Under the pieces are notes generated by a model. The model was not told the DNA's origin. It made no database searches and saw nothing but the letters and a program-made list of their open reading frames with translations. A stretch of DNA of 64,000 nucleotides, taken from the NCBI GenBank assembly GCA_903844815.1, contig CAIMVD010000399.1:52370-116369 (forward strand), written 5' to 3'. This document shows positions 1-8,305 of the stretch, piece after piece. The translations under genes and the position numbers were made by a program. Positions within the stretch are counted from its first letter, which is position 1. Every line of letters begins with the position of its first letter. The stretch is from an uncultured Bacteroidota bacterium. Lineage in GTDB: Bacteria; Bacteroidota; Bacteroidia; Bacteroidales; VadinHA17.

Positions 1-197
1 TCCTGTGGCTTATCATCCTTGATCTTCTCAGGAAGGTTGATTTCCATAACCTTAGCCTTGGCGAAAGCCGTGGTGAGCATGAAGAACGTGATAAGCAGAC
101 ACATAAGGTCAACCATAGGTGTCATGTCGATGTGCGGGGCATGTTTCTTTGCTTTTTTCTTCCCGCCTGCTTTTTCCTCTTGAATTATTTCTGCCAT
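1..197 (-). CDS. exbD: ExbD/TolR-family proton-channel subunit, 3' part cut by window edge
   Basis: This is the second of two tandem ExbD/TolR-type genes; only the first 65 codons lie in the window. The protein begins with a Lys-rich cytoplasmic stretch (residues 9-18), followed by the family motif HIDMTPMVDL and one transmembrane helix (about residues 28-45). Asp30 corresponds to the conserved membrane Asp that carries protons in ExbD and TolR. ExbD works with ExbB and TonB to pass the proton-motive force to outer-membrane receptors. Its ATG follows the TGA of the upstream exbD after one base (TGA-T-ATG), which suggests translational coupling. A tonB gene would be expected next, beyond the left edge, but cannot be seen. 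Confidence 0.9.
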   Translation of the reverse strand, partial: MAEIIQEEKAGGKKKAKKHAPHIDMTPMVDLMCLLITFFMLTTAFAKAKVMEINLPEKIKDDKPQ

Positions 198-198
198 A

Positions 199-837
199 TC
201 ACTTTTGTATTTCTTCAAGGTTAATCTTAACAGCTTCAAGACTTGTGATAAGATTGAACTTGTTCACATTCTTCTCCTGCATAATGTCGAGAACCTTCTG
301 TACTATCGGAAAACCTGTTTTGGAATCACCCTTTATACAAGCGGTGATGGCAGGATTTACCTGACGTGCAAAAAGAATCCATAATGCAAGCTGATTGTCA
401 GTTGAATCAATCGGAATACCAACCTGAAATGCTAATTTCTCTTTGACGTCTTTTGCAGCCAGAAACTCCTTCATCTTCAAAATAGGAACTCCCATCGATG
501 ACGGATATTTTTCAAATTGCCTAAGTTCTTCCGGTGTGAATTCGATATTGTATCTCTTTCCCATTTCAGCCAGAATTTTCGGTCTGAATTTCAGGATGGT
601 ATCGGGACCGTTATCAAAATTCAGGAATACCTTATCGTCCTTTGATAACAATAGAGTAATCGTATTATAATCAGGAGTTGGTTTTTCTGATATTGAAAAA
701 GGGGTATCAACCGGCGCGGGTTCCTGCTGCCTCATTGTGGTAGTTAACATAAGGAATGTTAAAACCACTGAAAACAGGTCGACCATCGGCGTCATGTCGA
801 TATGGGGCGACTTTGTTGGTAATTTAATCTTTGGCAT
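199..837 (-). CDS. exbD: ExbD/TolR-family biopolymer transport protein
   Basis: A 212-residue inner-membrane protein of the ExbD/TolR family. The short N-terminus leads into HIDMTPMVDL (Asp20 is the conserved proton-carrying residue) and a single transmembrane helix at about 17-36. The rest should be a periplasmic domain. At 212 residues it is longer than E. coli ExbD (about 140); the extra length lies in the periplasmic part, which I cannot assign. It starts 43 bp after the exbB stop and is coupled to the second exbD downstream. Two non-identical ExbD subunits beside one ExbB is a common Bacteroidota arrangement. The start is set by the motif position and the tight operon spacing. Confidence 0.92.
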   Translation of the reverse strand: MPKIKLPTKSPHIDMTPMVDLFSVVLTFLMLTTTMRQQEPAPVDTPFSISEKPTPDYNTITLLLSKDDKVFLNFDNGPDTILKFRPKILAEMGKRYNIEFTPEELRQFEKYPSSMGVPILKMKEFLAAKDVKEKLAFQVGIPIDSTDNQLALWILFARQVNPAITACIKGDSKTGFPIVQKVLDIMQEKNVNKFNLITSLEAVKINLEEIQK

Positions 838-880
838 TGTGGTTTTTTATTTATGATTTAGACCAAAAGATAAATTCAGC

Positions 881-1699
881 TTATTTGTTTTTCAGTGAAG
901 CAGCGAAATTCTGTGTCAGGCTGAAGCCTGCTTCATCGATTTTAAATGTGTAAGAGTCAATTGTTGAAGAGAAATAGTTGAAAGCAATGATAGCAAGGGT
1001 TGAACCTGTGATACCGAATGCTGTATTAACAAGAGCTTCAGAGATACCGGTTGCAAGAGCAAGAGCATCGGGAGCGCCAGCCTGAGCGAGAGCGGCAAAT
1101 GCACGGATCATACCAAGAACTGTTCCGATAAGACCGATCAACACTGAAATAGAGGCCAGAGTAGAGAAAATAACCATGTTCTTTGAAAGCATGGGAAGTT
1201 CAAGAGCAGTAGCTTCTTCGAATGATTTCTGGATGGAAAGGATCTTCTGATCTTTCTCAAGATCTTTGTCTTTCTGAAGATCACGGTAACGAGCAAGACC
1301 TGCTTTCATTACATTTGCAAGAGAACCTTTCTGACTGTCGCATGCCTCGAGAGCTTCTTCAATTTTATCTTCTCCGAGAAGACCCTGAAGCTGGCTTACA
1401 AAAGTATTTAATCTGCCTTTCCCTTTTGCCCTGGCAAGAGTAATAGTTCTTTCAAAAATGAAAATGATAAGAACCAGAACGCAGGTCATAAGAAGAGGAA
1501 CAATCATACCACCTTTGTAAATAATACCGAGATAGTTACCTTCGAGAGGTTGTCCTTTTGGGTTGCCGCCTTCGAAATTAACAGGTGCACCCATAACTGT
1601 TACGAACAGAATATAGGCAATTATAAAAGCTATTAAAATAGCGCTTGTTGCAAACACATTCTGCAACACATCTTTGAACGAACTTCCTTGTTTACTCAT
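881..1699 (-). CDS. exbB: MotA/TolQ/ExbB proton-channel family protein
   Basis: A 272-residue inner-membrane protein. One N-terminal helix (about 15-37) is followed by a second (about 60-83), a long cytoplasmic stretch rich in Lys/Glu (about 85-170), and two C-terminal helices (about 175-200 and 215-245). The segment around LASISVLIGLIGTVLGMI is the characteristic TolQ/ExbB core. ExbB forms the pentameric proton channel around ExbD that energises TonB. The gene heads the run exbB-exbD-exbD and has its own good promoter at about 1738-1769, so this unit can be expressed apart from the TPR gene upstream. Confidence 0.93.
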   Translation of the reverse strand: MSKQGSSFKDVLQNVFATSAILIAFIIAYILFVTVMGAPVNFEGGNPKGQPLEGNYLGIIYKGGMIVPLLMTCVLVLIIFIFERTITLARAKGKGRLNTFVSQLQGLLGEDKIEEALEACDSQKGSLANVMKAGLARYRDLQKDKDLEKDQKILSIQKSFEEATALELPMLSKNMVIFSTLASISVLIGLIGTVLGMIRAFAALAQAGAPDALALATGISEALVNTAFGITGSTLAIIAFNYFSSTIDSYTFKIDEAGFSLTQNFAASLKNK

Positions 1700-1737
1700 T
1701 TTTGTCGATTTGTTTAGGTTTAAGATTTTATGATTTG

Positions 1738-1769
1738 CAAATATATATTATGAATTGTTTTTTTGCAAT
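1738..1769 (-). promoter_or_regulatory. Bacteroidota-type promoter of exbB
   Basis: On the minus strand the sequence reads ATTG, 20 bp, TATATTTG. This fits the Bacteroidota housekeeping promoter (TTTG or TTG, 19-21 bp, TAnnTTTG). The -7 element ends 38 bp before the exbB ATG. Confidence 0.6.
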
Positions 1770-1890
1770 AAAGCAAAGGATAATGTTAAATTTTTGATAA
1801 TTTTAATACAGTATTCATCTACTAAATTACACTTAATTAGTATTTTACCCTGTCTGATTAATAATTTAAAAAATAAAGGTTGGCCTTGGG

Positions 1891-4140
1891 CTATTGCTCC
1901 AGGGTCACATTATATACTCTTGCCTTAGTAATTGGCATCTCAATGGATTTATAACCTTTAGCGCTTATTATCAGCACTTCAGAACCCTGGGGTATCTCAA
2001 ATTTATATTCACCCTTTGCGTTTGAGAGGTTTTCGGCTGCAGTATCCTTAACCCTGATTGATGCATAGGCAATTGGAAGACCAGCCTTGTTTTTTACAAT
2101 ACCTTTAATCTCATTAGGGTTAATACCTTTTTTAATCTGGGCTTCAAAGTCGCGTATGTAGTTCAGCTGGGTCTTTGCCGAAGCATTATTAGGATCGAGA
2201 GCAAGCAGTTTGTTATAGGCATCAGCTGCACGTGCAAGGATAGGTAAACGTCCTTCATTGGTTTTTTCTCCGGATGTTGACCGGAGCTCAACCATTCCAA
2301 TGCCATTGTAGCCCTTAATTTTACTGTCTTTATTAGCAGGATTAAGGTTGATCATTCTGTTGTAGTAGTCTTTTGATTTGCTGTAGTTCTCATTAACCAT
2401 ATGGTAATAACCAAGGTAGCCCATTGATTCATCCATCTCACTTTCATTTTTAAGAGAATCCGCAGCCGCAACACTCATTACCTTTTCAAATTTGGGTTTT
2501 GCAAGACCAAGTTTTGTGTCAGGGTCCAGTTTCGAATAAGTTCTTCCAATCCAAACATAGGCAGGAACAAAATCAGGAGACGATTTTATGATAACATTGA
2601 ATATTGAATCGGCAGCCTGATACCTTCCGGCATTGTAGTAAGCCCTGCCCACCTGCATATAATCTTCGCGTTTTTCAGGAAGTGGCCCGAGCATCTTTGA
2701 TAAAATTTTTGCTACTCCATAATAATCCTTGAATGTATTATACGTACCGGCAACTTCACTGAGTAAGGCCCTGTCGCCGGGTTTAAGTTCCATTAATTTA
2801 CCATAGGCTACATAAGCCCTGTTGACCTCAACAGCAGCTTTTTTAGCATCTGCTTCGAGTTTAGCCTGTTTAGGGGTAAGCTCATCAATTACGGCCTTGA
2901 TTTTAGCTTTTTCAGCAGCATCTTTGGTCGTTGCCATTCTTGCCTGTTCTTTTTCGATCTGAGCTTTTAATGAAATTGCCTCATCTGCAATTTTCGGTGC
3001 GCCAAGATTCTTTTTTACGAGAATTCTGGCAAGATACTGATAGTCTTTCCAAAGGATCCTATCGGGCGCGACAGTGCGGAAAAGCTCATCCATGTACTTG
3101 AGTCCCTTCTCATAATCGGCAGGGGTCCTCTCATAGCATGAATATCCTGCAATACGGTTCATATAGCTTCTTGACTTGTCAACTGCAAAAATCTCTTCAA
3201 CTGTTTTAATAACGTTTTCATAGTCTTTGGCATAGAAAAGTGCGTTTACATACCTGGTTTTAGCAGGGATATTTCCGGCTGTAAGGTCAAGGTATTTCTT
3301 GAAATTTTCTTTGGCCTTATCATATTTTCCGGCCATCAGATAAAGCTGTCCAAGCTCGCGATAGGCAGGAGCATAGGTTGCATTGAGTTCAATAGCCTGT
3401 TCAAAGTAGGGAATGGCAGCAGTCAGGGCACGTCCCTTAACGTAAATGTTTCCGATCTTCATGTTGGCAGTTGGCGATTGCGGATCGGCAAACTGTGCCT
3501 GATTGTAAAAAGAAATTGCTTTTGATCCGTTGTTTCCCGAGGATATTAGAATATAAATGTCACCGGCGATCAGATATACATCCCTGTTCTTGTTGTCGAT
3601 TTTAATGGCTTCCCTGATTAGTGGCAATGCAACCGCGGTATCAGCTTCGCCATCTTTTATGTATGATTCGGCAATTTTAGCCAGAGTGAAAGCATAATCC
3701 TGTGCCGGAGGTACTATTTTTTTAAGGCTTTTGTAAGGAAGAAGAAAACTTTTGGCTTTTGCACGCATTTCAGCCGCAGTCTTGTCGTCGTCAAGAAGAA
3801 AAGCAACTTTGGCAAGACCAATGTAATTCAACGGATCATTTGCATTTGCGGCAACACCCTTCTGATAAACTTCCTTCGCAGCTTTTGCTGAAACAGTCAG
3901 CGAGTTGGAGATCGTATCTGCAAAATAATCTGCAAGGTAGTTTTCACCAAGATAAAAAAATGCTTTGCTGTTGGCCGGTTCCTTTTGTATTAATTGCTGA
4001 AACATGGCCTCAGCTTTATCATACTGCTCACTCCTTGTGAGCAATGTTGCACTGTTTAAATCCTGCGCCTGCAAATTTACCGCAATGACTGTTAGTAATC
4101 CTGCCAGTAATAATCCTGGTCTTAACATTAAACGTTTCAT
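1891..4140 (-). CDS. TPR-repeat protein with C-terminal carboxypeptidase-regulatory-like domain
   Basis: A 749-residue exported protein. The N-terminus has a signal peptide (LLLAGLLTVIAVNLQAQ, cleavage near residue 25). Most of the chain is tetratricopeptide repeats, with a Lys/Glu/Ala-rich coiled-coil-like insert at about residues 385-440. The last 75 residues (from about 675, KGIVKNKAGLPIAYASIRV) match the carboxypeptidase-regulatory-like beta-sandwich seen at the N-termini of SusC proteins. It lies between a PstS-like lipoprotein and exbBD in the same direction, a gene order I associate with Bacteroidota Ton systems. I infer a periplasmic scaffold for the ExbBD machinery; a direct function cannot be read from the sequence. 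Confidence 0.85.
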   Translation of the reverse strand: MKRLMLRPGLLLAGLLTVIAVNLQAQDLNSATLLTRSEQYDKAEAMFQQLIQKEPANSKAFFYLGENYLADYFADTISNSLTVSAKAAKEVYQKGVAANANDPLNYIGLAKVAFLLDDDKTAAEMRAKAKSFLLPYKSLKKIVPPAQDYAFTLAKIAESYIKDGEADTAVALPLIREAIKIDNKNRDVYLIAGDIYILISSGNNGSKAISFYNQAQFADPQSPTANMKIGNIYVKGRALTAAIPYFEQAIELNATYAPAYRELGQLYLMAGKYDKAKENFKKYLDLTAGNIPAKTRYVNALFYAKDYENVIKTVEEIFAVDKSRSYMNRIAGYSCYERTPADYEKGLKYMDELFRTVAPDRILWKDYQYLARILVKKNLGAPKIADEAISLKAQIEKEQARMATTKDAAEKAKIKAVIDELTPKQAKLEADAKKAAVEVNRAYVAYGKLMELKPGDRALLSEVAGTYNTFKDYYGVAKILSKMLGPLPEKREDYMQVGRAYYNAGRYQAADSIFNVIIKSSPDFVPAYVWIGRTYSKLDPDTKLGLAKPKFEKVMSVAAADSLKNESEMDESMGYLGYYHMVNENYSKSKDYYNRMINLNPANKDSKIKGYNGIGMVELRSTSGEKTNEGRLPILARAADAYNKLLALDPNNASAKTQLNYIRDFEAQIKKGINPNEIKGIVKNKAGLPIAYASIRVKDTAAENLSNAKGEYKFEIPQGSEVLIISAKGYKSIEMPITKARVYNVTLEQ

Positions 4141-4323
4141 AGCTTCTTTATTTGATGTCGATTATTGTTTTGATTCCTTTAATTGGTTAAAGATATTTAG
4201 TTTCTGTGATTTCGTTTCTCGTTCCAAGTTAATATATTATACTCTTAAACAAATAAGTTCTCATACTATTTTTTGTTCTGCTCTGCCCTGCTCATCTTCT
4301 TTCTGCCCCATGAAGCCTGCCAC

Positions 4324-5283
4324 CTAGTGTTTTATCTGCACAAGTCTTATTGGCATCGTAGCAGGTACTAGTCCGGATTTCAAAACAATACGCTGGCCCT
4401 GTTCCGCACAGGCCCAGTTTATAAAGCCCGAACCTAATCCGGCAAATGTCTCACGCGAAATTAAATAAATCTCCCTGACAAATGGGTACGATTTATCATA
4501 AATTGAACCCTGGTATGGCCTGTAATAGCTTCCGTCGTTAATGAATTGCTGGGAAACGGCTACAATGTTTACCTTTTTAATAAAGCTCATACTGAGCGAA
4601 TCATCCTTGTCACTGATCCAGTTAACGCTTACAACACCTATAGCATCAGGATTTCTGGAGACAAAGTTAATTACTTCTGCATTGCTTTTTACTGCGAAAA
4701 AATTCTCAGGGAGGGTATCTTTTATTTCAAACAACTCCTTGAAATACCTGATATTTCCTGATTTGGTATTGTCGAAGACTACCCTGATTCCGCCGAGTCT
4801 TGATTTCCCGTCAATATCCTTCCAGTTTTTTGTCTTTCCCGTGAATATATCTTTTATTGAGTTATAAGCAATAAGAGTATCCTTGTTTTCCTTGTTGGAA
4901 ACAAGTGCCAGGGCATCCCAGGCAAATGTAGTTGTACGGGCAATTACGAGAGTATCGCGAAGATACCTGATCTGATCGTCGGTCAGTTTCCTGCTGGAAA
5001 CAATTACTTTTACCGAATCATCCATGAAATCGCTAATGACTTCGTATTCAGGCTTGTAGATAGGTTTTATCTTCGCATTTTCGTAAAGGTGAGTAAACGT
5101 AAAAACTTCAGTGTCAATAAGTGGCTGAAAAGATTCATCAGCAACAATTTTGATATTTCCCCTCGTAGGAGTTTCATCGAGCCCTGATTTAGTACCGCCT
5201 GTGCATGATGCAATTACAAGCATTAAGCCTGTCACCAGGTAACGAGTGATTAACAAAGTCTTATGACTTACAGATTTGTCCAC
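4324..5283 (-). CDS. PstS-like periplasmic substrate-binding lipoprotein
   Basis: A phosphate-binding-protein-like (PBP type 2, PstS superfamily) lipoprotein. The pattern of a beta-strand opening (GNIKIVADESFQPLI), a middle AWDALALVSNKEN segment and IGVVSVNWIS is typical of PstS-like proteins. A lipobox (LMLVIASC) implies lipidation. The frame is open back to an ATG at 5421 and has another ATG at 5358, but both put 45 or more residues before the lipobox. I chose the GTG at 5283, which gives a normal 27-residue lipoprotein signal (319 residues in total); this start is uncertain. No PstABC genes are near, and the operon contains TPR and ExbBD genes, so the ligand may not be phosphate. Confidence 0.8.
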   Translation of the reverse strand: MDKSVSHKTLLITRYLVTGLMLVIASCTGGTKSGLDETPTRGNIKIVADESFQPLIDTEVFTFTHLYENAKIKPIYKPEYEVISDFMDDSVKVIVSSRKLTDDQIRYLRDTLVIARTTTFAWDALALVSNKENKDTLIAYNSIKDIFTGKTKNWKDIDGKSRLGGIRVVFDNTKSGNIRYFKELFEIKDTLPENFFAVKSNAEVINFVSRNPDAIGVVSVNWISDKDDSLSMSFIKKVNIVAVSQQFINDGSYYRPYQGSIYDKSYPFVREIYLISRETFAGLGSGFINWACAEQGQRIVLKSGLVPATMPIRLVQIKH

Positions 5284-5475
5284 TATATTGTTTGTCGTAT
5301 AACATATCTTCCGGCTCACAATAATAATAAAATTTTGAATAACTGACGCATTGTTCATATTCTTAAATGTTAATAAGGTATTAAATATTTTCCAAAGATG
5401 ATACAGCAAAGTACATGCCAAGGCTTGCCTTGAAAATATTTAATCTGCCTCCATGATGAAAAAATTGGTTCAATT

Positions 5476-5703
5476 TCATTTATCATCATTAGTAAAGAAG
5501 ACCTCCCTGATTTTTACAAAAGCCCTGAAGGCTCTGTAAACACCGTAAAAAATAAAAGTCGATCCCATAATAACAAGCACAGGACGCTGAACTGTGCTGA
5601 ACTTTAAAAAGAACAACATATAGAAGCCCACGCCCAGATAGAAAAATACCATGAAGACCGAGAAAATAGCAGTCATCTGCTGCAATATTTTGTTTTCATT
5701 CAT
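5476..5703 (-). CDS. Small two-helix membrane protein of unknown function
   Basis: A 75-residue protein with two predicted transmembrane helices (about 10-32 and 40-60), a short basic linker, and an acidic C-terminus (FFTNDDK). I do not recognise a named family. It is codirectional with the PstS-like gene, which starts 192 bp downstream (or 54-117 bp if an earlier start is used), and with queA upstream, so it is probably a minor member of the same transcription unit. Its composition and hydrophobic pattern support a real gene. Confidence 0.65.
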   Translation of the reverse strand: MNENKILQQMTAIFSVFMVFFYLGVGFYMLFFLKFSTVQRPVLVIMGSTFIFYGVYRAFRAFVKIREVFFTNDDK

Positions 5704-5801
5704 TATAAAAAAATTTAACTCAAATAAACAAAAAAATCAGTTAAAAGTCAACATATGAACTAAAGATCTCGTTGATTATGCAATAGATTTTATAAGTCCT
5801 G

Positions 5802-7010
5802 TTATTTTAACAGCAGGGAACTGTCGCCGTAACTAAGAAACCTGAATTCATTTTCCATTGCAAAACTGTAAATTTTCTTCCAGTTTTCTCCGGCCCAGGC
5901 AGAGATAAGCAGCAGAAGAGTACTCCTTGGCTGATGAAAGTTAGTAATTATGCCGCTCAGCATTTTGAAATCATAGCCAGGAACAATAATAATTCCTGTG
6001 GATGCATGAAGAACTTGAAGATTATTTTTTTGCATAATCTTTATAAGTGCTTCGAGTGATTCCCTGGCCGTGATGTCTGCTTTCATTGAATATGGTTCCC
6101 ATTGTCCCAGCGAAATACCCTTTCTATAAAAATCCGGATCATTGATAGCTTTTATCCCAAGCCAATAGAGGCTCTCAAGTGTCCTGACCGAAGTGGTTCC
6201 TACCGGAATTATCCTGCCAGAGTTGGCAATTAAAGCTTTAATTGTTCCGGCAGTGACAAAAAAATGCTCGGAATGCATTTCATGTCCTGAGATATTATTG
6301 CTCTTTACAGGCTGAAAGGTTCCGGCACCAACATGAAGGGTAATTTCAGCTTTGTCAATTCCTTTTTCCCTTATTTTTTCAAATACATTTCCGGTGAAAT
6401 GTAATCCTGCGGTAGGAGCAGCCACAGATCCTTTAATACTTGAATAAATAGTTTGGTACCTGTATGAATCTTCATCGGTATCTTCCCGTTCAATGTATGG
6501 GGGAAGTGGCAGATGGCCGGCTGACTCTATGACTTCTCCAAAACTTTTACCGCTACAGTTCCATGAGAATCTAATGATCACAGTATCGCCTTCATGACGA
6601 ATTTTTTCTGCAGTAAGTGTGTATGTTTTTCGCTGTTGTTCAAAAGATAACTCAACAGATCCCTTTTTCCACTTTTTAAGGTTGCCCACAATACATTTCC
6701 AGTCAACCGGTTCCATTGAGCTGAATGACAATTCATATTCGGAAGGTGAAACAGGTTCAAGGCATAGGATTTCGATGGCTGCTCCGGTTTCTTTCCTGAA
6801 AAGCAACCGTGCCCGTATCACCATGGTATTGTTGAAAACGAGGAGGGAACCGGAGGGAAGATAGTCGGTTATATTTGAAAAAATATCGGATGAGATATTA
6901 TTTTCCCTGAATACAAGTAGTTTTGACTTATCTCTTTCGGCAACCGGATTCTGGGCAATCCTGTCCGGAGGAAGATCATAATCATAATCTCTGAGTTCAA
7001 TATCTTTCAT
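5802..7010 (-). CDS. queA: S-adenosylmethionine:tRNA ribosyltransferase-isomerase
   Basis: QueA transfers and isomerises the ribosyl part of SAM onto preQ1-modified tRNA, making epoxyqueuosine in the wobble position of tRNAs for Tyr, His, Asp and Asn. The protein is recognised by its N-terminus (YDLPPDRIAQNPVAERDKSK), the segment GSVAAPTAGLHFT, the stretch LHVGAGTFQPVK, and a C-terminal NFHQPRSTLLLLISAW. At 402 residues it is longer than the E. coli enzyme (356), which is usual for one Bacteroidota QueA subtype. It is divergent from rnpB, starting about 100 bp from that gene. Confidence 0.93.
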   Translation of the reverse strand: MKDIELRDYDYDLPPDRIAQNPVAERDKSKLLVFRENNISSDIFSNITDYLPSGSLLVFNNTMVIRARLLFRKETGAAIEILCLEPVSPSEYELSFSSMEPVDWKCIVGNLKKWKKGSVELSFEQQRKTYTLTAEKIRHEGDTVIIRFSWNCSGKSFGEVIESAGHLPLPPYIEREDTDEDSYRYQTIYSSIKGSVAAPTAGLHFTGNVFEKIREKGIDKAEITLHVGAGTFQPVKSNNISGHEMHSEHFFVTAGTIKALIANSGRIIPVGTTSVRTLESLYWLGIKAINDPDFYRKGISLGQWEPYSMKADITARESLEALIKIMQKNNLQVLHASTGIIIVPGYDFKMLSGIITNFHQPRSTLLLLISAWAGENWKKIYSFAMENEFRFLSYGDSSLLLK

Positions 7011-7102
7011 TTTACCTGCTGTGAACTGAAATTATTTTTGGCTTTAAAGGCGGTAAAAATAGCCATTATTAAAAAGCAGAATCAAAATAAGCGTTAAATT
7101 AT

Positions 7103-7110
7103 TAACTTTG
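7103..7110 (+). promoter_or_regulatory. -7 element of the rnpB promoter
   Basis: TAACTTTG fits the Bacteroidota -7 consensus TAnnTTTG and ends 4-7 bp before the expected 5' end of RNase P RNA. No clear -33 TTTG is visible at the right distance, so the match is partial. Confidence 0.45.
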
Positions 7111-7113
7111 CAG

Positions 7114-7490
7114 GGCAGCAGGCTGTTCCATCGCCCTTTCTTTTTGAAGGGGAGGAAAGTCCGGGCAACAAAGAGCGCCATATTTCCTAACGGGAAGATA
7201 TCCGCGAGGGTATAGTAGCGTAACAGAAAATTACCGCCCTGAGCTTGTCGAAGGGTAAGGGTGAAAAGGTGAGGTAAGAGCTCACCGGCCGTGGTGGCAA
7301 CATTGCGGGCCGTACGTCTTATGGGTTGAAAGACCATGTATACCGGCTACAAGGACTGCTCGTCCGATGCCGGGGGGTAGGTCGTATGAGCATTGTAGCG
7401 ATACAGTGCCTAGATAAATGATGGAAACCGGATCCCATATCTTTTGAAGAGCAGGGAACCGTACAGAAACCGGCTTACAGGCCGGCTGCA
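7114..7490 (+). ncRNA. rnpB: RNase P RNA (type A)
   Basis: The catalytic RNA of ribonuclease P, which removes 5' leaders from tRNA precursors. Conserved blocks are visible in order: GGGGAGGAAAGTCCGGGC (CR I, P4 5' strand, about 7150), AAGGGTGAAAAGGTGAGG and GTAAGAGCTCACCGG (CR II/III region, about 7255-7290), TAGATAAATGA (about 7411-7421), and ACAGAAACCGGCTTA (CR V, about 7463). The 5' start GCAGCAGGC pairs with 3' GCCGGCTGC to form P1, giving ends near 7114 and 7490. The P12 position is taken by a repeat-like hairpin (7237-7255; see findings). The RNA overlaps no real protein gene and diverges from queA. Confidence 0.93.
7237..7255. repeat. Dispersed-type palindromic repeat forming the P12 hairpin of rnpB
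   Basis: The 19 bases CCCTGAGCTTGTCGAAGGG form a short hairpin and match the core of a widely seen bacterial intergenic repeat (when translated it gives the well-known TLRQAQG artefact peptide). Here it sits exactly where P12 of RNase P RNA should be. Confidence 0.6.
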
Positions 7491-7509
7491 CAAATTCATA
7501 AAAACACGT

Positions 7510-7535
7510 AGAGACGCCCGATTTTGGACGTCTCT
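7510..7535 (+). terminator. Hairpin downstream of rnpB, possible terminator or dispersed repeat
   Basis: AGAGACG(C)CC and GG(A)CGTCTCT form a stem of about 9 bp around a six-base loop, starting 20 bp after the end of rnpB. There is no long T run (TGCTGTTTATT follows). Similar GTAGAGACG...CGTCTC hairpins occur as dispersed repeats in other bacteria, so its role as a terminator is only likely. Confidence 0.5.
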
Positions 7536-7583
7536 GCTGTTTATTCCCGGATGCGTTTAAAATCCGGATTACTTTTCTGATCC

Positions 7584-8285
7584 TTATTTTATTTTGAAAA
7601 CGGAATCTTCCATTGGTATATTAACTTCGACCTTATCGAAACTCATTACTCCGACCTCCATCCCGTTAGCCATGGAGGTTGTTTTCTTTGGAATAACAAC
7701 GCCATCAACATCAGAATAGTCGCTGGGATAGGAGTCAACATTCATCGACTGGCCCATTTGTTCTACAGTTGCTGATGTTTTAACCAAGAGGTTCGTTTCT
7801 TTGTCAATGAACATATAAACTGGTGATGTGCCAATAGTTGCCTTAATTTTAAAAGCAGGCTTGTTATTGACATTTTCATCGCCTTCAAGAGTAAGTTTTC
7901 CTTCCTTGAAATAGTTGACAAGTGAATTTTTGAACAAGCTGCTTTTCTGTACCTGATCAAGCTGTTCTCCTGTAATCTCAACAGGATCGCTCGAACCTGC
8001 CATTGGATTGATCATATATCCCTTCTCACCGTCAAAAACCGTAACCATCTCCTGTCCGTTGATATTATAGACAGCCTTGATTTTATTAGGGTTCTTCATG
8101 TACATCACGATTGGGAATTCCATCCCCATTGCCGACATTTTTCCTGTTATCTTAATTGTAGAAACAGACGACAGCTTGTCGGATTTCATTGCTTCGGAAT
8201 ATTTCTTTACAATCTCATCGAGAGACTGGCTGCTCAGGGCAATAGTAAAAACGAGTCCTGTTAAAATAAAAAAAAGCTTTTTCAT
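7584..8285 (-). CDS. LolA-like outer-membrane lipoprotein-sorting family protein
   Basis: A 233-residue exported protein with a signal peptide (KKLFFILTGLVFTIALSSQS). It begins with LDEIVKKYSEAMKS and continues with alternating beta strands (SSVSTIKITGKMSAMGMEF, KIKAVYNINGQEMVTVFDGEKGY). This is the layout of LolA/LolB-like half-barrel proteins that bind lipids or lipoproteins in the periplasm. It is likely a Bacteroidota-specific relative rather than LolA itself. It starts 20 bp after the kdsA stop, so it is probably cotranscribed with kdsA, which makes an LPS sugar; a joint envelope role fits. Confidence 0.75.
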   Translation of the reverse strand: MKKLFFILTGLVFTIALSSQSLDEIVKKYSEAMKSDKLSSVSTIKITGKMSAMGMEFPIVMYMKNPNKIKAVYNINGQEMVTVFDGEKGYMINPMAGSSDPVEITGEQLDQVQKSSLFKNSLVNYFKEGKLTLEGDENVNNKPAFKIKATIGTSPVYMFIDKETNLLVKTSATVEQMGQSMNVDSYPSDYSDVDGVVIPKKTTSMANGMEVGVMSFDKVEVNIPMEDSVFKIK

Positions 8286-8305
8286 TGTATTGGTTTTTAA
8301 GTTGG

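Noticed and set aside
4324..5421. Start of the PstS-like gene at 5421
   Set aside because: It would put more than 70 residues before the lipobox; a GTG at 5283 gives a normal lipoprotein signal.
7044..7491. Open frames across the rnpB region
   Set aside because: They lie inside the RNase P RNA gene, whose conserved blocks explain the sequence.
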